This document shows positions 13,578 through 22,898 of a stretch of 64,000 nucleotides of DNA, piece by piece. A model generated the notes under the pieces. The model did no database searches. It was not told where the DNA came from and saw only the letters and a program-made list of their open reading frames with translations. Position 1 is the first letter of the stretch, and each line of letters begins with the position of its first letter. Source of the stretch: Leucogyrophana mollusca (lineage: Eukaryota > Basidiomycota > Agaricomycetes > Boletales); the NCBI GenBank assembly GCA_021014945.1, contig MU266327.1, positions 62,001 to 126,000 on the forward strand. Reading direction: 5' to 3'. The position numbers and the translations under genes were made by a program.

Positions 13578-15292
13578 TCAGCCCAGACCCCAAACCCCAG
13601 CCTTCCGCACACCTTCAACCAGAGCATCGACATTCCCCAGCATCCCCCCTAAGATCTCCTTCTTTTCATCCGTCGTCCGAACTCGCTCGTGCTTGCCTAT
13701 GCTGGTAGCCCTATCACTTGAACTAGATCCTATTTCTTTCTGTAGGGATGAGTCCTCAGCGAAACTCCCTTCAGGCGGTGAAAGCGTTCCGTCAGATTCG
13801 GCTCGAGAACGCAGTCCAGATTTCACACTCCCATTTGACCTCGTGTCACGGAACCTCGTAGCCGAGGGTGTGCTGGCACCGATGGCCTCGCCCACCCCGA
13901 GTCGCGCGACCTGTGCTTTCTTTGGGCTTTGAGGCTCATAGTCCACCTCCCGCTTCAGCATCAGCATCGAGCGCGCCTGCAGAGGTGCAGGGGTTCGCTT
14001 CGAGCCAGAAGGGAAGGGTGGAGGGGAGCTGGGGGGCGTGTGGGGATCGGAGGAGACGGAGTAGGATTGGGATTTCTTCATGGGCGACGGCGCTCTGGTA
14101 CTAAGGACACTTGATTGCGTCGTAGATGACGTGAACGACGAAAACGCAGAAGACGTGGTTGACCTGGATGAGGACGTCGATGAGGATGCCGATGATATGT
14201 TGGACGTCCCAGACGCTGGACGGGGGAATATCTTTGGTGCTGATGGAGCGCGCACGGGTGTGTTTGGTTCGGTGGCTATCGGCGAAGAGGGGGTTGATCT
14301 TGTTTCGTGCGATTGATCCTGGCTGGGGCTCTCGTCCATTAGGTAAAAATAGAGGAACTCAAGGCATTTCATCCTATTTTCAAGAGTGGCCAGGCCATCA
14401 GCACCGAACCTGCCATTTAGTCGTATGTGACACATACCTCACTTCACGAGGTGTACCGGCTCGTTTCAGGATCTTGACAACGGCTTGTACGCCGTTCACT
14501 TCTTCAAATGCACGCAGGGCAGGAGAAGAGTCAACGAGGATACACAGGAGTGTATCGAGGACTGCTGAGGATAGATGTACTATCTGAGGTACTTTACCCG
14601 CCAGGTGTGCCTGCGAAGGAGAAATCAAGGGCGTATGTCGGGACACTAGAAGTAAGTCAACTAAAATCTTCGGAGACCAAGGTTAACCATGCGCGACTGA
14701 GGCCAAGCTTAGACAGACCAACCTCCAAGGAATGACAGCGGCCAAGGTATGACTTGCTAGACTTGTGGTGTAGAACGACGCCTTGAATTATGGAGAGCGC
14801 CTGGAAGAGCTGGGAGCACGAAACGGCCACTTCCGTGTCACGGTCCTCTAAGATTTGTGAGCAAATATATAGCACTGGAATGCAGCCTCTTCACTTACTG
14901 TCAGCGGGGGTTTTGTTGAGCATGGATTCTATCTGTGGTATCGTGTATGTCATCCACGACAAAACTCGAGAAGGGACTTCAGGGAAACGTCTCAGCAAGT
15001 CTTGACATAAGCTAAGAAGTGCAGCACGCACCATTGCACTGGAAAGTGTCCTGAAGTGCGAGGAAAGTATCGAGGGTGTCGTCTGTGGAAGATGGAACGC
15101 AAGCCAACGCCAGCTGTTGCTCCAAGACTGCCAATGCACGAGTCCTGCGTCCTGATGATGACCTAGATGAGCTGATCTGAGCGGTGTCAACGTGGTTTTT
15201 GGTAGTGCCAATTAGCTGTGCACACTTACATCGTCAAGGGCATCCTGTAGCGTGGATTGCATCGAGCTCGTCGTAATATTTATGGAGCTCAT
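13578..15292 (-). CDS. Cdc14 family protein (fission-yeast SIN kinase-complex type)
   Basis: Six exons on the minus strand: 15230-15292, 15033-15176 (plus base 15032), 14899-14976, 14719-14847, 14438-14660 and 13578-14373, giving 477 residues from the first ATG. The N-terminal half carries the CDC14 family signature, including FLALQDTFQCNVPSRVLSW, ALSIIQGVVLHHKSSKSYLG, FEEVNGVQAVVKILKR, and finally KCLEFLYFYLMDE. This family is named after S. pombe Cdc14, the partner of Sid1 kinase in the septation initiation network; it is not the Cdc14 phosphatase. About 240 residues follow that are Ser/Pro-rich with many S/T-P sites, probably disordered and phosphorylated. The fourth intron uses a GTCTGT donor. 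The gene is divergent from the FAH-family gene with 244 bp between start codons. Confidence 0.88.
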
Positions 15293-15467
15293 CGTCGTGT
15301 GCGCCAAGCGTTGTTTGATTTCGTGGCCGGTGGCGGCGTGGTTCAGTTTGGGCTATGGGCGCTTATGGGTGCCAAAACAAATCCACGCGTTATGGACACG
15401 TGACCTGAAAGCGTGACGCGGAATTCGGAGGAGCGCATTTACGGTTCTGTTAGCTACATGCACAGAA

Positions 15468-15475
15468 TATAAATA
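15468..15475 (+). promoter_or_regulatory. TATA box in the bidirectional promoter, facing the FAH-family gene
   Basis: TATAAATA lies about 62 bp upstream of the ATG at 15537. It sits in the 244-bp interval shared with the divergent Cdc14-type gene. Confidence 0.5.
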
Positions 15476-15536
15476 AAACATACAAGGTGGGGAGTCCGTT
15501 CCCAGCTCCAGCTCCGTCTCTTTGGTCCTCACCACA

Positions 15537-16828
15537 ATGTCTCCCATAAGAACTGTACGTTGTCTCCAGCTCTTTGGCGAGAAGAACCACTCAACGGTTG
15601 TGATCACTGCAGCAATGGACGCGGCTCATTCGCTTTGTCGCCGCAGAGACCGCACAGGTCCATATCGGCCAGCCTGTAGACCCCAAACTCGACGGTATGT
15701 CTGTATCCAGTCCCTCAGGTTGGTCGGTATACTCAGCAACGCACAGTTGGTCTCGCTGCATGGAACAAGCAGACCATCAAGGCGTTTGAGATCTCCGGGT
15801 CCGCCCTTGATCCCACCGCTCAGGTCACAAACAACATTCTCACCGTGAAGGAGCTCCTTGCGCCGCTCTCACGTGAAGAGCTCAAGATCGTGCGATGCCT
15901 GGGGCTGAACTACTCTGATCACGCGGTTAGTGAACTCTTTGCTACAAAGTCTGTGCGCATAGGGCTCACTGCGCTGGTAATAAGGCTGAAGCCGGTCTTG
16001 CTAAACCTGCGTAAGCTACTCCGTCCTCACTCAGAAAGTGAAGCTGACTTGTATTTCTTAAGGGCCCCTATCCTTTTCTACAAACCTCTCTCATCAATAA
16101 TCGGTCCTTCCGCGCCTGTCTTCATCCCCAAGGTCGCTCAGCCAGTGTCCGAGCACCTCTCGGATTATGAAGTTGAGTTGACTATCGTCATCGGTAAGAC
16201 GGCAAAGAACGTCTCAGAGGCCGACGCACTGGACTACGTGCTCGGGTACACCGGCGCAAACGACGTAAGACCATCCATGCACGGGGTTCCATGTTTGATA
16301 TTGATGTATCCGACGGTAGGTATCTTTCCGCAAGCATCAGATGACCACTTCGCAATGGGGTTTCTCGAAGGGCTTTGGTAAGCTTATCATGCAGCTACGC
16401 GTTTACGCGCCATGTATTCATTACATCTCCAGACAACACGACTCCCATCGGACCTTGCCTTGTCTCAAACAACGCTATCCCTGACCCTCAGGTCGTCCCC
16501 CTTAAATGTTCACTCAACGGAAAAGTACTCCAGGACGGAAACACTGAGTACGTGTATTTTCATGTGTTCTGATCTGCCCATTCACACTCCCCCTTTCCCA
16601 TCCAGCGCCCAAATATTCAGCGTCCGACAAACCATCGCCTTCCTCTCGCAAGCGACTACACTCGAGCCCGGCTCCGTCATCCTCACCGGCACTCCCAAGG
16701 GTGTCGGCTTCGCCATGAAGCCCGCAGTGTTCCTCAAGCACGGTGACGATGTACGTGTGTACGTCGGTCACGGCATCGGCACGTTGGTGAACCCAGTCAT
16801 TGAGGAGGGGCAGCGTGCGAAGCTGTAG
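15537..16828 (+). CDS. Fumarylacetoacetate hydrolase (FAH) family protein
   Basis: Eight exons: 15537-15554, 15613-15694, 15747-15925, 15985-16010 (26 nt), 16063-16264, 16320-16377, 16433-16547 and 16606-16828. They give 300 residues, the usual size of single-domain fungal FAHD1-like enzymes. Visible family motifs are [26 protein letters not shown], the metal-binding [37 protein letters not shown] and [10 protein letters not shown]. The family hydrolyses or decarboxylates acylpyruvate-type substrates using Mg2+ or Mn2+. Relatives include acylpyruvase/oxaloacetate decarboxylase FAHD1 and ureidoglycolate-lyase-like enzymes. The substrate here is not predictable. Neighbouring genes give no pathway hint. 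Confidence 0.92.
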
Positions 16829-17110
16829 ATTGCTTGTATGCGACAGCTCTGTACGTGCCTACATATACAATTGTATGGTACATACCCCAGACTCGCGGCG
16901 TCGATGGGCAAATCCCACTGTTCTTGGGGCTCGGGAGACTGAACTCGGCGCCCTCAACTTAATGCGGGATCGAACCCTCGTCGCCTTTTCTCGCGGCGTG
17001 ACCTTCATTGTGGAATCATGGAGTCATGACACTGCTCCAAGATTGCAGATGTCCAACCAAGGATCCAAGAATCCAAACGCGTCTGCTTGAAATATCTTTC
17101 ACCAGCTGCC

Positions 17111-18410
17111 TCATACTTCTTCGTCTGCTTTCCTCTCCGAGCCGTGTTTCCGCAATTTGTCAATATATGCCACCGCGGGTGATTTTTCAAAGGGCGCGAC
17201 TACGAGTTGTTTCTCATTTGCCACATGTTCTTCGTCCTTCGCTTTCTCGACACTCGCGAGCCGATCCTTTCTAGCCATCTGTTCGTCGTCCCCCGAGTCC
17301 CCACAGCGCCCCATGACAGCCCTGCTAACCCATGCGACCCCCCGCGCCGCAATGCGCCCTGCAATCCACTGCGCCAAGCCCATACCTGGTACCAACCCAA
17401 TCACGTCCTTCACGTCCCAAATATCGCGATGGTGTGTGATGCGGCCTTGTTCGTTGAACGAGAGGCGTGTGAGAATGTGGAGCTGGAAGTGCAGCGGGGA
17501 CGGGATGGCCAGAGGGGTGTAAGGTACCGGGAGGGACGGGTCAGAGGGCGGTTGGCCGTAGAGGGAGAGGTGGAGCGCTTGTGGCGGGTGCGTGAGATGA
17601 GTATCCGTCGGACATGCGGGATTGGGTGACGCGAAAGAGAAGGGCGAGTCAGACGCAGAGGACGGCGGGTGGAGAGGTCTAGGTCCGAAAGACCCTGTGT
17701 GTAGCCCAGGGAAGAAAAGGATGTTGAGAGTATGTTCGACTATACTCTTCTTATGTCCATCTGCGCGTGCGTTTATTTAGGTCAGGCGTATAACCCATAT
17801 AGAACAACGCACCAAAACTCTCGCTTTCGCTAATTTCGCCGACCTCGGACCAGACTTGTAGGGCTTGGAACCATTTGTTGCTACTACCACCATCTGGGGG
17901 GCGGAAGCGTAGGAGAGTGTACAGCATCGCGAGCGGCTTTGGAACGTCAACGGTGCAGAGCTGCCGTGTCAAGGTGTAGATGTCGGAAATGACGGAGCGG
18001 GAAGTGGCGGTTATGAATGGGTTTTCGTACCTTTGTGTGGTGTTATTCTGAGGAGGATTCAACAAGCAAATATGTACTCACACTACAAATGGGCGAGATT
18101 AGTATTAAACACATAGTATAGTGGGGGTAAACACACTAGCATGCTCTTCATAGAAGAGCTCCGCAGCGTCTAGGAAGCTTGGGGACGGCGAGTTCCCGTA
18201 GACAAAGTCGCATACCTCTAGCGCGGTTGCGTGCCGCGAGACGATGGACATGTCTATCGGTTTTTCTCGCGCAATACTGGGGCTGTGAGTCAGCCTGTTC
18301 GTGGGTGTCTGAGACTGTGAATCTGGGGATGAACCAATTGCAAGGTGCTGTGGATTGTCGGAGGCTAGGGCTGGCGTTGACGCCGATGGAAATGCTACGG
18401 TCGAGGTCAT
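17111..18410 (-). CDS. Conserved fungal protein with an NTF2/SnoaL-like region
   Basis: Three exons, 18133-18410, 17813-18030 and 17111-17760, give 381 residues. The middle reads YENPFITATSRSVISDIY, then a WFQALQVW segment and ESESFDGHKKSIVEHTLNIL; further on comes LSFNEQGRITHHRDIWDV and GLVPGMGLAQWIAGRIAARG. The order of an initial N-terminal helix, a conserved FYE..ASVYENPF block and a G-x-I-x-x-H-x-D-x-W-D strand resembles SnoaL/NTF2-like folds found in uncharacterised fungal proteins; this is recognition from pattern, not a search. The C-terminus is charged and Lys-rich. The first intron needs an unusual GTTTAC donor at 18132 to preserve the frame; a different splice there is possible. 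No function is assigned. Confidence 0.72.
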
Positions 18411-19076
18411 CACAAGTCGTGTTTGTTTACGAGTGTCGTCGATATCGTTAGGGTCGTTTATAATCGTTTGAATGAACGAAGATGGACAAAGTAAAAGGAT
18501 GAGCTGTCCGTAGCAGACTGACAACCCAGAAAGCTTTGGCTTTCAGTTTGGGGTGAAGATTAGATAGCCCTAATCGGTAAAAGACTCTCACGGTCAGCCC
18601 TGCAGTTTGCTTCAGCACGTCCGCGTCCGATGCACTCTCCATCCGAAACGTGGACATAGGTGGACATCCATACGGGCTCGAATCTGAAAGCCGATCTTGT
18701 CACCACAATGGCACCTGGCCTTGGCGGTATGTAATCGCCCAGTCACATGAAGTCTTGTTCTGTCTCCTGGAGTATTTGTCCATCAAAGCTTGTCCTGGAA
18801 GTCTTCTATACGCGATATTTAGAGAGCCTTATCTCAACTGGCGACTCTCTTATCTCGCGGATTCTCGCAGGTCGCATTTGCCCGAGTTATATTTGACAAC
18901 ATGCCGTTTTTCCACCACTCCTGCCAGCCAACCACCGGTTCATGGCACCCTGAAATGTCTTCAGATCTGCTCCGTTACGGCTACCTTATGCGCTCTATCT
19001 GCCCGCATCATGGGTATCCCGGTATAAGTAGCCTGTCGAACGGCTTGCCACTCGCAAATTCGGACTCCCTTGAATC
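18411..19076. other. Intergenic region with no supported gene
   Basis: This stretch separates the minus-strand NTF2-like gene from the plus-strand transporter. A plus-strand frame (18650-19027) is open but overlaps equally open frames, and a good GTATGT donor after an ATG near 18709 did not connect in phase to anything downstream. It is best read as a divergent promoter with 5' untranslated sequence. Confidence 0.4.
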
Positions 19077-21122
19077 ATGTCACCCGAGTTGCTGGAAGAA
19101 AAGGGTGATAGTGCAGCTACAATTGACTCTGCCAGCCATGAGTCCTCCCAACGTCCGAAAGGACTGAGGGGTGTCTACTATCACCCCGTAACCCAGGCTA
19201 TGATGCTTGGGTTTACCTGTTTCCTCTGTAAATCAAATTTCTCGGCTTTCTTGGTTTCGGGTGCTCATGCGGGAGACAGGCCCCGGGATATACAACGCGC
19301 TTACTGGGCTTGGTGGTGGAGGTCAAGTAGATGCTACAACCTCTGCTAATTCATTGTCAGCCCTCTATGCAGCTCTTGCATTTGTCGCATTTTTCGCTGG
19401 GTATGTGTCTTCTCTCTTCGCGCAAGAAAATCACTATTAAGGCTGCATATAGCACCTTAAACAACATGATAGGTCCCAAGCGCACCCTTCTCCTGGGCAC
19501 GTTAGGATATGCACTGTACATCGGGTCATATCTGTGTGTCCCCCTGCAGATCTCATGTGAATAACACTCATAGCAGATTGCACCCAGCGCAATTAATATA
19601 CATCCCGGTGCAGGCGACTTTGTCGTCGCTTCTGGAGCGTTCCTTGGAGCAACGGCTGCCTTGTTGTGGACTGCACAAGGATCCCTGCTGCTGAGTTACG
19701 CAACCGAGGCGCAGAAAGGGGTCTATATATGCATATTTTGGGCGATATTCAGCTTAGGAGCTGTTGTTGGCTCGGCTGTATCCTTTGGCCAAAACTTTCA
19801 CTTGACCGTCCGTGTTTCCCTCAAGCATGAAAGCAACACACTCACTTCTTTCGAATGAATGCAGGACAACGGTGGTATGTTGAAGCCTTTTCTCTGCCTT
19901 GAAGTTCGCGCTCAGCCTTTCCTTTGCCACAAGTGGGGAACGGAACATATGTACGTTTCCCAAATACGTCCTTACGCGCCAGGATAATCTCACAACCAAC
20001 GACCGTAGGTTGGCCTTCTCATCCTCGCCTTGATTGGCGTAACTGTCCCGCTTTTCATGGCAGACCCTCAAAGAATGGTACGCACAGATGGCACCAAGAT
20101 TGTCATCGCTCGTCAATCAACGTGGAGAACCGAATTTTACGGTCTCTGGATTGCTCTAAGGACCGACCCTATGGTCCTTCTGCTCTTTCCAATGTTCTTC
20201 GCAAGCAACTACTTTTATACATGGCGTAGGCCCCTGATCATCGTTTCGTTCGATATGCTCACTGACGCAGATCCCATACTCAAGAATTCAACGATTACAA
20301 CTCTGCGCTCTTCAATATTCGGGCGCGGTCCTTAAACAACTTCGTCTATTGGACTTCGCAGATCGTGGGATCTGGCGCGATGGGTTTTGTCCTTGATCAG
20401 CACAGATTACGCAGACGCACGCGAGCATTCATCGGGTGGTTTATCTTGCTTGGAGGAGCTTTCACGGTTCATATTTGGGCATACTTTTATCAAAGGTCCT
20501 TTACGACCCCAAATATCTCCGTCCGCACACTAACCTTGTGCTTTAGAACTTATACCCGCGAGTCCATTCCCCCGAGCGCGCAAAAGATGGATATCTACGA
20601 CAGCGCATTCCCTGCCCACGTGTGGCTTATGATATTATATGGTCTCTTCGACGCAATGTGGCAAACGATGACGATGTGGCTGATTGGTGCGATGTCAAAT
20701 GACACGAACAAGCTCGCCATCTTCTCCGGATTCTGTGCGTACGATTCCTTGCCTGTGCTCTATGATACACGACCTGACACTCGTACCTCGCTTCATCAGA
20801 TCATTCGATGCAGGCCGCAGGTGCTGCCGGGGTATGGCGTCTGGACGCTGTTGGGACACCGTACGTGCATGCCGTCACTAACTTGTTGCACGTAGTGATC
20901 CTTATTGTATGGAAGATATATGACGATCTTCGTGTCGACGTGGTGCTTGGTCGCGGTAGCTCTCGTTCTGGTGCTGCCTATGATCTATTACCGAGTCAAA
21001 GACCATACGACGATGGAAGACGAGGCTTTGTAAGTTTGACTGTCCTGGGGAGTATGTGCTTGTCTCAATTTTGTCGCTTTCGTAGGGTTCAGATCGACCA
21101 AGCGAGTTCTAAAGCTACGTGA
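19077..21122 (+). CDS. UNC93-like major facilitator membrane protein
   Basis: Twelve exons: 19077-19227, 19280-19400, 19453-19533, 19588-19807, 19865-19874, 19934-19950, 20009-20225, 20285-20495, 20547-20734, 20800-20860, 20916-21029 and 21086-21122, giving 475 residues. Family motifs are CPGIYNALTGLGGGGQVD after the first membrane segment, GPKRTLLLGTLGYALYIGS, LLWTAQGSLLLSY, NYFYTWQFND, LNNFVYWTSQIVG, and near the end YYRVKDHTTMEDEA. About eleven hydrophobic segments can be counted. The protein belongs to the fungal UNC93-like (DUF895) branch of MFS carriers, whose substrates are unknown. Two consecutive exons of 10 and 17 nt are inferred because they restore DNGVGNGTYVG in frame. Introns 4 and 8 use GTCCGT and GTCCTT donors. 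Confidence 0.88.
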
Positions 21123-21644
21123 GGCGAGATCGATAATGTCGTTTTGCATTGTGATCTTGCGGAACATTCTCTGTGGTAATAAGCATGGTAGTCACTTGCA
21201 GGTCTATCTACGATCATACACATACTGTTCATCAACCAGCCTCTATCGCCTGCTTATACTCGACACCGATACTTACAAGTTGTTGATTTCAGTTCAAGAC
21301 TACCAAGCTGACAACAACAGCGGTTTCCGGCTTTGGTTACCCGAGCCGAGAGCTCTTTTGTCTCCTATAAATGCCATACGTTTTCTATCCTCCACGCTTA
21401 ATGATGTTGTGGTTCAAAGGAAATGAGTAGTGCACATCTTATTGTCTCCACCTTTCGACCACCACCTTTGTCGTGATTCACAAACCACGCCCGGCGTGGA
21501 AATCTGGCGCGATATATATTTCAGTTGTTCTTTCGCATTCTCGACAAGACCCACTAAACAAACTTTTGAGAGTCAGAATACGATACGACACGACAATTCG
21601 ACCTCCATCTCCAAGCTCCAAAGTAAAATAAAAAGCCCACAGAC
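21123..21644. other. Intergenic, presumed 3' UTR and promoter
   Basis: No coding signal was found between the transporter stop and the next ATG. The last 150 bp are A-rich with GATATATATTT, a plausible AT-rich core promoter for the gene at 21645. Confidence 0.4.
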
Positions 21645-22628
21645 ATGGCGCCAGTTACTCGCTCTTCGGCTCCCACTACCCCCTCCAAGAACACCAATAC
21701 TAGTGGCTTACCGACGCCCACCAGCACACCTCGTCGTGCACCCCACTGCAGGACCTGTGGGCAACCACGCGCTGGACATCCGCGTTCGGGGTGTCCAAAT
21801 GTGGAGTCACCCGCTGCGCCAGCGGAAGATTATGACTCTCAGCTCACAGACGAACTTGAATCCCTTCGTATCGTTCAGCCACGAGAAGGGTCCGCGTCAC
21901 CCTCCAGTGCGCGGGACGCCAAGGCCAAATCAAACCGTCGACTGTCTGTCCGCTTCGCGGTGGCCCCACAGGAGAGCCTCGCATCGCTCTCAACCAGCGC
22001 GTCCGAGATGGTAACCAAGCTCTTGGAGCCTGGCATGATGGGCAGTGACGCTAGTGAAGACGATAAAGAGGGGATACTAAGGTGGCAGAAGTCTCTGATC
22101 CCTGCTGCCTCGGACACAAAACCTTCATCTACCCTCTCTCGTCGCATGCCCGGCACTCTCAGGACACCAACTCCGAGTCTTGCATCCACCCAGCCTCTCT
22201 CTAGCCAGGAGAGCTCATTTGACACGAATAAGACTGTCTGGTTGGAAGACCTAATACCCAAAGCCACTCGAGGCCCCAAGCCACTCGGGAGAACCATGAG
22301 TGTCGAAGAGCGGAGTGAATTCATTGGCAACTTGACAAAGACCTCCGACGTCGCTCCTGCAATGCTGTTTAGCGTGGACACCAGCGAATTGGAAAATGTC
22401 CAGCAAGGGGCGCGTAAGGTTGGGTTTCATGTACACGCCCTTCCGGGAGAACAGGAGGGTCAAACGTGGCTGATCCTCGGGAGGGACCCGAAGGCCGTGG
22501 AGTTTCTCGCCCTCCGCTTCAAGGAGGAGACGAAGAAGAAGAAGCAAAGTGCGGGGACTATGCGTGCTGCGGCAGGAGGGGCATTAGTAGGCGCGGTTGC
22601 TACTTGGACTGGATTAGCTTTTTCTTGA
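21645..22628 (+). CDS. Uncharacterised protein with an N-terminal Cys/His knuckle and a C-terminal hydrophobic tail
   Basis: This is a single-exon gene of 327 residues. Near the N-terminus, after a Ser/Thr/Pro-rich lead, sits CRTCGQPRAGHPRSGCP, a small Cys/His motif common in basidiomycete proteins of unknown role. The middle is low-complexity and Ser-rich. Residues in the last quarter (PAMLFSVDTSELENVQQGARKVGF and LILGRDPKAVEFLALRFKEE, shortened here to their ends) look folded. The protein ends in a short Ala/Gly-rich hydrophobic segment, AAGGALVGAVATWTGLAF, which could be a tail anchor. I do not recognise a family with known activity. The composition and a Lys-rich KKKK stretch just before the tail support a real gene. 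Confidence 0.75.
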   Translation: MAPVTRSSAPTTPSKNTNTSGLPTPTSTPRRAPHCRTCGQPRAGHPRSGCPNVESPAAPAEDYDSQLTDELESLRIVQPREGSASPSSARDAKAKSNRRLSVRFAVAPQESLASLSTSASEMVTKLLEPGMMGSDASEDDKEGILRWQKSLIPAASDTKPSSTLSRRMPGTLRTPTPSLASTQPLSSQESSFDTNKTVWLEDLIPKATRGPKPLGRTMSVEERSEFIGNLTKTSDVAPAMLFSVDTSELENVQQGARKVGFHVHALPGEQEGQTWLILGRDPKAVEFLALRFKEETKKKKQSAGTMRAAAGGALVGAVATWTGLAFS

Positions 22629-22898
22629 TTTTCCGCTGTTGCGCTGGATCCGGATGTTTGTTTGTATCTCTACCATTATACTTAGCTCTTGTTGCTGTTT
22701 CACGTCATGTATCCGTATAGTATACCTGACCGTTCTTTGCTCACCGTGGTGGGATATGGGCGAGTGTAACACGTGGTGCATAACAATATATGATCTAACT
22801 CCTTACTGTGGTGCCAGCTGTGCCATTCTGCAACTTTCCGAAATAGCTCAAACCATCTTCTTTCCTTCATGACCATTTACTGACCTGACAACCTTACA

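Noticed and set aside
14080..14587. Plus-strand open frames opposite the Cdc14-type gene
   Set aside because: They are antisense shadows of Ser/Asp-rich codons; the minus strand has family motifs and consistent splicing.
15005..15211. Continuous minus-strand frame through the second intron of the Cdc14-type gene
   Set aside because: The frame that reads LDTFLALQDTFQCN upstream joins VPSRVLSW only if 14977-15031 is spliced out.
16955..16985. Reverse T-arm-like GGGATCGAACCC
   Set aside because: The stem does not pair well and the D-arm-like element lies on the wrong side, so no cloverleaf can be drawn.
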